A stretch of DNA of 64,000 nucleotides. Origin: Mesorhizobium sp. NZP2077. Lineage in GTDB: Bacteria; Pseudomonadota; Alphaproteobacteria; Rhizobiales; Rhizobiaceae. The notes beneath the pieces were generated by a model. The model ran no database searches and was not told the DNA's origin. It was given only the letters and a program-made list of their open reading frames with translations. Below are positions 8,835-17,217 of the stretch, piece by piece (the first letter of the stretch is position 1; each line of letters starts with the position of its first letter). The stretch is taken from assembly GCF_013170805.1 (NCBI RefSeq), contig NZ_CP051293.1, forward strand, positions 4,532,001 to 4,596,000, in the 5' to 3' direction. The translations under genes and the position numbers were made by a program.

Positions 8835-9752
8835 CTATGCCGCTTTGCCTCGGGCTTCGGTTGCCTCGCCGCCGACCTCGAAATTCGCCATCCGTTCCAG
8901 CGCCCTGACCAGCGCCGAATGATCTTCCTTGGCGCCGCCATTGGCGGCGCAGGAATTAAACAGTTGCTGCGTGGTCGAGGTGTTTGGCAACGACACGCCG
9001 AGCGCTTTCGCGCCCTCCAGCGCCAGATTGAGATCCTTCTGGTGCAGTTCAATGCGGAAGCCCGGCGCGAAGGTGCGCTTGACCATGCGCTCGCCATGCA
9101 CTTCGAGGATGCGCGAGGCGGCCAGCCCACCCATCAGCGCCTGCCGGACCTTGGCCGGGTCGGCACCGGCTTTCGAAGCAAAAACAAGTGCTTCGGCGAT
9201 GGCTTCAATGGTCAGCGCGACGACGATCTGGTTGGCGACCTTGGTGGTCTGGCCGACACCGTTCGGCCCGACCAGAGTGATGTTCTTGCCCATCTTCTCG
9301 AACACGGGTTTGGCGCGCTCGAACGGCTTTTCCTCGCCGCCGACCATGATGGTCAGGGATGCCGCCTTGGCGCCGACCTCGCCGCCCGAAACCGGCGCGT
9401 CGAGGTAATCGCAGCCGAGATCGTTGATCTTCTTGGCGAAGGTCTTGGTCTCGATCGGCGAGATCGAGCTCATGTCGATGACCAGCTTGCCCTTGGAGAG
9501 GCCCGAGACAACACCGTTGTCGCCGAACAGCACATCGGCGACCTGCGGCGTGTCGGGCACCATGGTGATGATGATGTCGGCGGCCTTGGCCACAGCGGCA
9601 TGGCCGGCGACTGTTTTCAGGCCTTTGGCGACGAGATCGGCGGGGGGCGTGGAGCGGTGATCGCTGGCGATGACCTTATGGCCGGCAGCCAGCAGGTGCC
9701 CCGCCATCGGCGCGCCCATGATGCCGAGGCCGATGAAGCCGATGGTTTCCAT
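8835..9752 (-). CDS. glxR: 2-hydroxy-3-oxopropionate (tartronate semialdehyde) reductase
   Basis: This 3-hydroxyisobutyrate-dehydrogenase-family enzyme reduces tartronate semialdehyde to D-glycerate with NAD(P)H. The 305-residue protein has the Rossmann fingerprint GFIGLGIMGAPMAGHL at the N-terminus, DAPVSGGEVGA in the substrate-binding region, and GQTTKVANQ with the expected catalytic Lys. It is the last gene of gcl-hyi-glxR, which makes this family member much more likely than a hydroxyisobutyrate dehydrogenase. A clear AGGAGAA ribosome site precedes the ATG. A palindromic repeat separates it from hyi. Confidence 0.88.
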   Translation of the reverse strand: METIGFIGLGIMGAPMAGHLLAAGHKVIASDHRSTPPADLVAKGLKTVAGHAAVAKAADIIITMVPDTPQVADVLFGDNGVVSGLSKGKLVIDMSSISPIETKTFAKKINDLGCDYLDAPVSGGEVGAKAASLTIMVGGEEKPFERAKPVFEKMGKNITLVGPNGVGQTTKVANQIVVALTIEAIAEALVFASKAGADPAKVRQALMGGLAASRILEVHGERMVKRTFAPGFRIELHQKDLNLALEGAKALGVSLPNTSTTQQLFNSCAANGGAKEDHSALVRALERMANFEVGGEATEARGKAA

Positions 9753-9781
9753 TGTTGTTCTCCTGATGCTTGTGTGAAACG

Positions 9782-9900
9782 CCCCCTCATCCGGCCGCTA
9801 CGCAACCTCTTCTCCCCGAGGGGAGAAGAGGTTGCCGACGTTGGTGCGCGTCTCTTCTCCCCACCGGGGAGAAGGTGGCCCGAAGGGACGGATGAGGGGG
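9782..9900. repeat. RIME-like palindromic intergenic repeat
   Basis: The ends form a 12-bp inverted repeat (CCCCCTCATCCG at 9782-9793, CGGATGAGGGGG at 9889-9900). Inside are two further hairpins, built on CTTCTCCCC with GGGGAGAAG, at about 9806-9831 and 9854-9874. This resembles the RIME-type mosaic elements found in many copies in rhizobial genomes. It lies between hyi and glxR inside an operon, where it could stabilise or partly terminate the transcript. I saw no second copy in the window. Confidence 0.8.
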
Positions 9901-9909
9901 ACTTGGCTG

Positions 9910-10707
9910 CTACGCCGCTGCGCTGCCCTGCCCGGCCAGGTCCCGGAACCATCCCAAGCCAGCCTCCGTTCCCGCCTTGGGCTTGTATTCCGCGCCGATC
10001 CAGCCGGAATAGCCGATGCGGTCGATGTGGTTGTAGAGGAAGGGATAGTTGATCTCGCCCGTTCCCGGCTCGTGACGGCCGGGATTGTCCGCAAGCTGGA
10101 TATGCGCGATGCGGCCGAGGTTTGCCTCGATTTTACGGGCGAGATCCCCCTCCATGATCTGCATGTGGTAGATGTCGTATTGCAGGAACAGGTTCTTCGA
10201 TCCTACCCGGTCGATGAGTGCCAACGCCTGATCCGAGTAATTCAGGAAGAAGCCTGGAATGTCGCGGGTGTTGATCGGCTCGATCAGCAGCCGGATGCCG
10301 GCCTGCTCCAGTTTCTCCGCCGCAAAGGCGAGATTTTCGGCGAAAACATCCTCCAGCACCTTGCGGTCGGCGCCGGCGGGCGCGTTGCCTGCCAGGCAAT
10401 TGACCTGCTTGCAGCCGAGCGCCTGTGCGTAGCTGATTGCCTTGGCGATGCCCTGGCGGAATTCCGGCACGCGGTCCGGCAGCACGGCGATGCCGCGCTC
10501 GCCCTTGCCCCAGTCGCCGGCCGGCAGGTTGAACAGCACCTGTGTCAAGCCGTTCTTCTTCAGCCTGGCGGCCACCACCTCGGGCGCATGGTCGTAGGGA
10601 CCGATATATTCGACGCCCTTGAAGCCGGCGCGGGCAGCGGCGTCGAAGCGGTCGAGGAAATCATGCTCGCCAAAGAGCATCGACAGATTGGCTGAAAAAC
10701 GCGGCAT
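9910..10707 (-). CDS. hyi: Hydroxypyruvate isomerase
   Basis: Hyi interconverts hydroxypyruvate and tartronate semialdehyde. The 265-residue protein is a xylose-isomerase-like TIM barrel: it starts PRFSANLSMLFGEHDFLDRF and has LLIEPINTRDIPGFFLNYS, LQYDIYHMQIMEGDL and HIQLADNPGRHEPGTGEI, which carry the family's metal-binding Glu, Asp and His residues. Length is normal. It lies 17 bp downstream of gcl with its own AAGGAT ribosome site, so it is very likely co-transcribed with gcl. Confidence 0.92.
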   Translation of the reverse strand: MPRFSANLSMLFGEHDFLDRFDAAARAGFKGVEYIGPYDHAPEVVAARLKKNGLTQVLFNLPAGDWGKGERGIAVLPDRVPEFRQGIAKAISYAQALGCKQVNCLAGNAPAGADRKVLEDVFAENLAFAAEKLEQAGIRLLIEPINTRDIPGFFLNYSDQALALIDRVGSKNLFLQYDIYHMQIMEGDLARKIEANLGRIAHIQLADNPGRHEPGTGEINYPFLYNHIDRIGYSGWIGAEYKPKAGTEAGLGWFRDLAGQGSAAA

Positions 10708-10724
10708 TCTTTTTATCCTTCTTC

Positions 10725-12506
<1,782 letters not shown>

Positions 12507-12564
12507 TTCTTCGCCCTCCACGGGGTTTGTCATTGTTGGATGGCCCGAGGATGTCAGCAAATCG

Positions 12565-12688
12565 GCTATTTTTCAATTTTTTCAGAATATTTTTTCATTT
12601 CTAGAAAATAGCTTCTACAGCCTGATTTCATTCGCTTTTCGGTTTTCCAGGAATTTTCTGACTCCTGAGAATGAAAAACTTTTTCATT
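12565..12688. promoter_or_regulatory. Repeat-rich control region between gcl and the IclR gene
   Basis: The AT-rich intergenic stretch holds a perfect 19-bp palindrome, AATGAAAAACTTTTTCATT (12670-12688), 33 bp before the regulator's ATG. Three direct TTTTTCA copies (12569, 12578, 12591) lie closer to gcl. An 8-bp inverted repeat GCTATTTT/AAAATAGC (12565-12572, 12605-12612) encloses two of these copies and the start of the first. These are probable IclR operators controlling both directions. Function is inferred from position and symmetry. Confidence 0.6.
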
Positions 12689-12720
12689 GCTTGTTCCGTG
12701 AAATCGGCAAGAATGGCGTC

Positions 12721-13542
12721 ATGGAAACCACTGAGAAACGCCAGCGCGGTCGTCCGCGCGCTTTCAACGGGCCTGCCGAAGCCAATTCGGTGCAATCGCT
12801 CGACCGGGCCTTGCGCATCCTGGCTATTGTCGCCGAGGGCAGCGGCCTGTCGCTGAGCGAGGTATCGGCACATAGCGGCCTTGCCGCCTCCACCGCCTAT
12901 CGCATGCTGACGACGCTGCAAAACCACGGCATGGTCGAGTTCGACACGTCAGACCAGTTGTGGTCGATCGGCGTCGAGACCTACCGTATGGGCGCGGCGT
13001 TCCTGCGCCGCCGCAAGCTGGTCGACCGCGCCCGCATCGTCATGCAGGAACTGATGGAACGAACCGGCGAGACCGCCAATCTCGGCGTCGCCGAGGATGA
13101 TTGCGTGGTGTTCGTCAGCCAGGTCGAGACGCACCAGGCGATCCGCGCCTTCTTCCGGCCGGGCACGCGCAGCCCTTTCCATGCGTCCGGCATCGGCAAG
13201 GCGGTATTGGCGCATCTCGAACCGGAGCGCGTCGGCACCATACTGCGCAAGGCCGGCCTGCAGCGCTTCACCGACAAGACGCTGTCCGAGATCCCTGCAC
13301 TTGCCCACGATCTCGCTGTCATCAAGCAGCGCGGCTGGTCGGTAGATGACGAAGAACGGCACCCCGGCATGCGCTGCGTGGCCGCTGCCATCTTCAACGA
13401 GTTCGGCGAACCGATCGGCGGCGTCTCGGTGTCGGGGCCGACCGTGCGGGTGACGCCGGAGCGGCTAGCGGAGATCGGGCCGATGGTGCGCAATGCGGCG
13501 GCCGAGGTGACCAGGATGATCGGCGGCGTGCAAGCCGGCTGA
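12721..13542 (+). CDS. IclR-family transcriptional regulator of glyoxylate metabolism
   Basis: The 273-residue protein has an N-terminal winged HTH (about residues 20-80, SLDRALRILAIVAEGSGLSL and AASTAYRMLTTLQNHGMV) and an IclR effector domain (about 90-265) with FHASGIGKAVLAHL, GWSVDDEERHPGMRCVAA and GGVSVSGP. Relatives such as AllR respond to glyoxylate or allantoin-pathway metabolites. It is divergent from gcl and shares a palindrome-rich region with it, which suggests autoregulation and control of gcl-hyi-glxR. The effector is inferred. Confidence 0.88.
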   Translation: METTEKRQRGRPRAFNGPAEANSVQSLDRALRILAIVAEGSGLSLSEVSAHSGLAASTAYRMLTTLQNHGMVEFDTSDQLWSIGVETYRMGAAFLRRRKLVDRARIVMQELMERTGETANLGVAEDDCVVFVSQVETHQAIRAFFRPGTRSPFHASGIGKAVLAHLEPERVGTILRKAGLQRFTDKTLSEIPALAHDLAVIKQRGWSVDDEERHPGMRCVAAAIFNEFGEPIGGVSVSGPTVRVTPERLAEIGPMVRNAAAEVTRMIGGVQAG

Positions 13543-13902
13543 TCAGCCGGCCCCGGGCAGTGCGCTCTTCGTCGCGATATCGAAGAAATCGAGCAATATC
13601 GCCAAGCCGACGCCGCAGGCGGTGAAGATGAGGCCGGCGATGAAGATGCGGTTGGCGCGTTCGTAGACGCGCCGCTGCAAGGATTTTATGTCGAGCAGCA
13701 GCGCCAACGCCCGCATCTGTAGGGCAATGCCGGCCAGGATCGGCAGCACAGCGACAAGATGGTAGGCCCGCCATGGGATCGGGTTGGCGGCCCAATGGGT
13801 GATGAAGCCCAGCGAAAACGCCAGCAGGATGCCGACAGTGGTGACGGTGCCGTTGCGGAAAACCGTCTCGATCGGGTCTTCCCCGGGGTCCTGCTCGTCC
13901 AA
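13543..13902 (-). CDS. Small membrane protein of unknown function
   Basis: The 119-residue protein has three likely membrane helices: TTVGILLAFSLGFITHWAA, YHLVAVLPILAGIALQM and FIAGLIFTACGVGLAILLDF. The cytoplasmic-looking linker contains KSLQRRVYERANR. I do not recognise the family. The TTG start has GGGAGGG upstream. Its stop abuts the IclR stop, so the two genes converge with no space for a terminator. Confidence 0.7.
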   Translation of the reverse strand: MDEQDPGEDPIETVFRNGTVTTVGILLAFSLGFITHWAANPIPWRAYHLVAVLPILAGIALQMRALALLLDIKSLQRRVYERANRIFIAGLIFTACGVGLAILLDFFDIATKSALPGAG

Positions 13903-14024
13903 GCCACCCTCCCTCAGCTGGGCCTTCGGGATAGACTAGACGCTGCGAAAATCGCTGTATAGCGCCCGCCAGATCGGATTTGATCGCCTTGCCGTGGCGT
14001 TCGAATGCATGCGAAAGGGCGCGG

Positions 14025-14456
14025 ATGAGAACAACGGTTCAGCTTTTGCTTGTCGCTTCACTTTACGGGTGCGTGGCGACGACACCCCGACCCGATGCCG
14101 GCGACCAGCTCGTCGACCCTATTCCGTTCTCGCTCGCGCTTGAGGAGATCGTCACCACCGGCATTCGTCAGCGCTTGCCCGATCCTGCCTCCGCCAGGTT
14201 CGGCAGGACGCTTGCCGGCGAGCGGACGCTGAACGGCCGCAAGGAGATTGTGGTCTGCGGCTTCGTCAACAGCAAGGATCCGCCCGGCGGCTCTGGCGGC
14301 GACCAAGCCTTCATTGCCAAGATCTACCCGGATTCGGGAAGCAGCTTCGAACTCGTCACCATGGGCAGTGCTTCGGAAACGCGGCGTCTCGTCGCCAGGA
14401 CCTGCAGCGCTGCCGGAATGCCGATCTCCGATTCCGACCTGAATACGCAACTGTAA
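14025..14456 (+). CDS. Putative lipoprotein of unknown function
   Basis: The 143-residue product begins MRTTVQLLLVASLYGCVATT. LYGC fits a lipobox, so it is probably lipid-anchored in the envelope. The mature part has conserved-looking blocks (DPASARFGR, VVCGFVNSKD, FIAKIYPDSG) often seen in small rhizobial secreted proteins, but I cannot assign a function. The ATG follows AAAGGGCGCGG. A strong palindromic terminator follows. Confidence 0.6.
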   Translation: MRTTVQLLLVASLYGCVATTPRPDAGDQLVDPIPFSLALEEIVTTGIRQRLPDPASARFGRTLAGERTLNGRKEIVVCGFVNSKDPPGGSGGDQAFIAKIYPDSGSSFELVTMGSASETRRLVARTCSAAGMPISDSDLNTQL

Positions 14457-14475
14457 CTATCTGTGGGACGAACGA

Positions 14476-14501
14476 AAGAGGGGCTCGCGCGAGCCCCTCT
14501 T
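14476..14501. terminator. Bidirectional terminator
   Basis: A perfect 22-bp palindrome (14478-14499; arms GAGGGGCTCGC and GCGAGCCCCTC) is extended by A/T pairs on both sides. It lies between the converging lipoprotein and BA14K-like genes and ends in a short T/C run on each strand. Confidence 0.8.
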
Positions 14502-14524
14502 CCGTCGCGGAAATGGTCCTCCTC

Positions 14525-14833
14525 TCAGAGCCGGCAGTAGTGGCTGTAGCCGTCATGGCCGATGTAGGTGTCGGAGTCCGGATCGTAGCTCGAATAACGG
14601 TCGAGGCAGCGGCGGACGTGCCAGGAACCGCCATCTTCGTCGACATAGACGGTGCGCGGCGGCTGCTGCTGGGCAAGCAGGCTGCCGAGGACGAAGCCAC
14701 CGACGCCGGCGGCGATGCCGATGCCGAGGTCGTGGTGATGCGAATGAGCCGCCGAAGGCTGGACGGTGCCGACCAATGCGGTGGCGGCGACGGTGGAGGC
14801 GATGAGGCCGGAAACGAGTGTGCGCTTGAACAT
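14525..14833 (-). CDS. BA14K-family secreted protein
   Basis: A 102-residue protein with the signal peptide MFKRTLVSGLIASTVAATAL, a His-rich junction (SAAHSHHHD), a glycine-rich hydrophobic helix (GIGIAAGVGGFVLGSLLAQQ) and the C-terminal signature RYSSYDPDSDTYIGHDGYSHYC of BA14K proteins. BA14K is a Brucella immunoreactive protein with reported lectin-like activity. The signal peptide and leader resemble those of the His-rich gene upstream, so the two arose by partial duplication. AAGGAG precedes the ATG. Confidence 0.82.
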   Translation of the reverse strand: MFKRTLVSGLIASTVAATALVGTVQPSAAHSHHHDLGIGIAAGVGGFVLGSLLAQQQPPRTVYVDEDGGSWHVRRCLDRYSSYDPDSDTYIGHDGYSHYCRL

Positions 14834-15004
14834 GACGATCTCCTTGGTTTGGTTACCGAGGCGATCCATCCGCCTCTTGATCATCTGTCGCTGCGGCAAC
14901 GAAAAAGGTTCGAATATTTTTTCGAGCAGATGGTGATCGCCAATTCGAAGTGGCATGTGACGCCAATCATCAACGATGGTCGCGCATGACGACACGCAGA
15001 CGCG

Positions 15005-15030
15005 AAAAAGGGCGGTCGAAGCCGCCCTTC
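15005..15030 (-). terminator. Terminator of the His-rich gene
   Basis: On the minus strand an 8-bp stem (AAGGGCGG with CCGCCCTT, 6-nt loop CTTCGA) is followed by a run of T. It begins 24 bp after the stop of the His-rich gene. Confidence 0.85.
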
Positions 15031-15053
15031 TCCAATCGCGTCGCCAGATAGGT

Positions 15054-15290
15054 TCAGTAGATGATGATGCGATGATGATGGTGGTGATGGTGATGGTGAT
15101 GATGATGATGATGATGCCACCAGTAGTCCGGATAGTCCGGATAGTCCGAATAGTCCGAGTAATCCTCGTAATAACCGTGGTGGTGATGATGGTGCATGCC
15201 ATGGGCCGACGACGTCTGAACCGTGGCGGCTAGCGCGCCGGTGGCGACGAAAATAGCTACGAGAGCGGAAGTGAGCGTGCGCTTGAACAT
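15054..15290 (-). CDS. Small secreted histidine-rich protein
   Basis: The 78-residue protein has a signal peptide (MFKRTLTSALVAIFVATGAL) and a mature part of extreme composition: six consecutive His, a Tyr/Asp repeat (EDYSDYSDYPDYPDY), two Trp, then fifteen consecutive His and the tail RIIIY. Such tracts bind Ni, Zn, Cu or Co, so a periplasmic metal buffer is possible but unproven. Good AGGAG ribosome site. The leader and signal peptide match the BA14K-like gene downstream. The His run rests on repeated ATG/GTG triplets and could vary in length. Confidence 0.75.
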   Translation of the reverse strand: MFKRTLTSALVAIFVATGALAATVQTSSAHGMHHHHHHGYYEDYSDYSDYPDYPDYWWHHHHHHHHHHHHHHHRIIIY

Positions 15291-15401
15291 GATGATCTCC
15301 TGGATCCTTGACCGAGGCGACCATTCGCCTCTGGAGATCAGTCGGCGGAGTGCGGCAAAAGGTTCGAAAGGTGGAGGAGATTTTCGGCTGAGCCGGAGGA
15401 A

Positions 15402-15484
15402 AAGCGAGTAGCGAGTGGCAAGTAGCGAAAAGCAGGGGACACCAGAGTGCCCCTCGTTACCGACTATTCGCTATTTCGCTCTCT
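15402..15484. repeat. Imperfect palindromic intergenic repeat
   Basis: The left part carries repeated AGCGAGTAGCGAG-type units (15402-15430), and the right part has the inverse, ACTATTCGCTATTTCGCT (15463-15480). A central hairpin GGGG-CAC/GTG-CCCC lies at about 15435-15453. The arrangement looks like a dispersed intergenic element, though I see no other copy here. Confidence 0.5.
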
Positions 15485-15651
15485 CACCCCATGCCCGTGA
15501 CATGGCGAAGCCAGAAGGCGAGCGCGATGAAGCCGATGATCGTGGTCACGCCAGTCCAGTCGACATTGGCCTTCTTCACATCGCTGATGAGCTTCACCAG
15601 CAGCATCCAGGCGATGACGACGATGGGGAGAATGATGACAAGCCTGATCAT
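15484..15651 (-). CDS. Small membrane protein
   Basis: A 55-residue protein with two likely membrane helices, MIRLVIILPIVVIAWMLLV and GVTTIIGFIALAFWLRHV, joined by a short charged loop (KLISDVKKANVDWT). The ATG is preceded by GGAG at the right distance; an earlier in-frame start would add an unlikely hydrophilic extension. I do not recognise the family. Confidence 0.55.
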   Translation of the reverse strand: MIRLVIILPIVVIAWMLLVKLISDVKKANVDWTGVTTIIGFIALAFWLRHVTGMG

Positions 15652-15808
15652 GCGACACTCCAGTCCGAAGCGATTGCACCTCACCATCATGTAGGAAGCG
15701 TGCCCGCGGATTTCAGTATGCGTATCCGCAGCACCATCCACCGCCGGAGTAACCGAAAACGGAGTTTTGTCTTTACTGGCGCAACAAATATGCTAACCGG
15801 AGCGCCGT

Positions 15809-15884
15809 GCCCTTGTAGCTCAGCTGGTAGAGCAGCGGTTTTGTAAACCGAAGGTCGGCGGTTCGATTCCGTCCGGGGGCACCA
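15809..15884 (+). tRNA. trnT: tRNA-Thr (TGT anticodon)
   Basis: Standard 76-nt cloverleaf with encoded CCA. The acceptor stem GCCCTTG pairs with CGGGGGC through two G-U pairs, the D arm is GCTCAGCTGGTAGAGC, the anticodon loop TTTGTAA has anticodon TGT, and the T arm carries GGTTCGATTCC. It is isolated, with no other tRNA on its strand. I found no duplicated 3' end nearby that would mark an integrated island. Confidence 0.96.
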
Positions 15885-15959
15885 GTTCCCTTGAGACAGT
15901 TCGGCTTCTGATACTCACTCGCCTGCCGAGCAGCGAGGATAAGGCCCAGCACCTATCAG

Positions 15960-17117
15960 CTACTTCTGCTCTGACGACCAAGGGAAGTTCACGTATCTGT
16001 CGCGGCTGTCGTAGCAGATGTTCCCGTACATCTTCAGATAGGCGTCCCGTCGGGCCGCGTCCGCATAAACCGAGGCTGGGTCCTTGAGGTCGGCCTCATA
16101 CTGCGCAAGGTTGGCGCTCGTCAGCGCTATCGGAAGGATGTCCATCGCCTGCGGGATGCTTTTGCCTTCGAGCCAGTCGGCTGCAAACTCTCCCATGGCA
16201 TATCCGAAGACGGGCGAGGATAACGAGATACTGGCCTTGTAGGGACTGTCCCCCTTCCTGATTTCAGCAACGGCTTCAGCCTCACCGTCAATTCCGCCGA
16301 GGAATTGGTCGGGCCGATCTTTCCCCGCCGCACGCAACGCTTCCAGCGCACCAAGCACGACCGCGTCGCCGCCGAGCACCACGTCGATGTCCGGATTGGC
16401 AAGAAGGATGGTTTGCATGGTGGCGAACCCGCCTTCCTTGCTAACCGGCTTCGGCGCGATATCTGCCACGATCGTCACGCCGGGCATGGCGTTCAAGCCG
16501 GCGCGCATTGCCTCGAACCGAGGCGCCAGAAACTCCATCGTGTCCTGGGTCAGCAGAACGACCTTGGCCTTCCCGTTGAGCTTGGTTTTTATGTGATTGA
16601 TCGCTGCGTCGGTCAGCACCTTGCCAGTTCGATATTGCGGAGCATTGAGCAGCAATGTTGCCGGCGGAGGCACGATCGTGCCGACAAACGCACCAGACCA
16701 GATTGCCTGCTGAAGGGCGGGACTGAAAGCCGCCGGATCCGGAGACGTGGCAACCATGGCGCCAACCTTTGCCGCCACCAAAGACTGAACCTGGGTTATC
16801 GCCTTTCCCACATCATTTTCCACCAGAACTCTTCGATATTCCAAGCCCCGATCTCTTGCGGCCATGGACAGGCCATGGTCGACCCCCTGCAGGAAGTCGC
16901 GGTCGTTCTCCTGCACATAGGCCAGCACTTTTGTGAGACCAGCCGGGGCGTTGCATGAGGGCGCGAGTGGATCGAAGGCGGGGAATACCGTTCGCTGCGT
17001 GATGCCAGGGGCGCCGGCCTGGGCACTCGCGAAAGTCCCGCTCATCGTCGTAATTAGAAGCAGAGTTATGGCTGCCCCGCTTGGCCATCGGCGGGCAATC
17101 TTCTTATGATCAAACAC
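15960..17117 (-). CDS. Periplasmic sugar-binding protein (type 1 fold), without transporter genes
   Basis: A signal peptide (AAITLLLITTMSGTFASAQA) is followed by a Peripla_BP_4-type fold: KVLAYVQENDRDFLQGVDHG, an interlobe region with AMVATSPDP, AKVVLLTQDTMEFLAPRF, DIDVVLGGDAVVLGALEALRA and a late YAMGEFAADWLEGK. These are features of ribose/galactose-type binding proteins. The probable GTG start at 17117 has GGGGGG six bases upstream and gives 385 residues. No permease or ATPase is near. It follows a CHASE3 histidine kinase by 100 bp on the same strand, so a role as ligand receptor for that kinase is plausible. Confidence 0.78.
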   Translation of the reverse strand: MFDHKKIARRWPSGAAITLLLITTMSGTFASAQAGAPGITQRTVFPAFDPLAPSCNAPAGLTKVLAYVQENDRDFLQGVDHGLSMAARDRGLEYRRVLVENDVGKAITQVQSLVAAKVGAMVATSPDPAAFSPALQQAIWSGAFVGTIVPPPATLLLNAPQYRTGKVLTDAAINHIKTKLNGKAKVVLLTQDTMEFLAPRFEAMRAGLNAMPGVTIVADIAPKPVSKEGGFATMQTILLANPDIDVVLGGDAVVLGALEALRAAGKDRPDQFLGGIDGEAEAVAEIRKGDSPYKASISLSSPVFGYAMGEFAADWLEGKSIPQAMDILPIALTSANLAQYEADLKDPASVYADAARRDAYLKMYGNICYDSRDRYVNFPWSSEQK

Positions 17118-17217
17118 GTCTGCCCCCCCGTCGGCGTCAACTGTTGGCGCCACGACTATCACATCGCACGCGCAATGCTGCCGCAGTGATTTTTCCACCT
17201 CGCCACGGCGCGGTCTA

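Noticed and set aside
15060..15120. Simple-sequence ATG repeat as a CRISPR-like or structural repeat
   Set aside because: It is the coding repeat for the His tract, with a good ribosome site, signal peptide and terminator.
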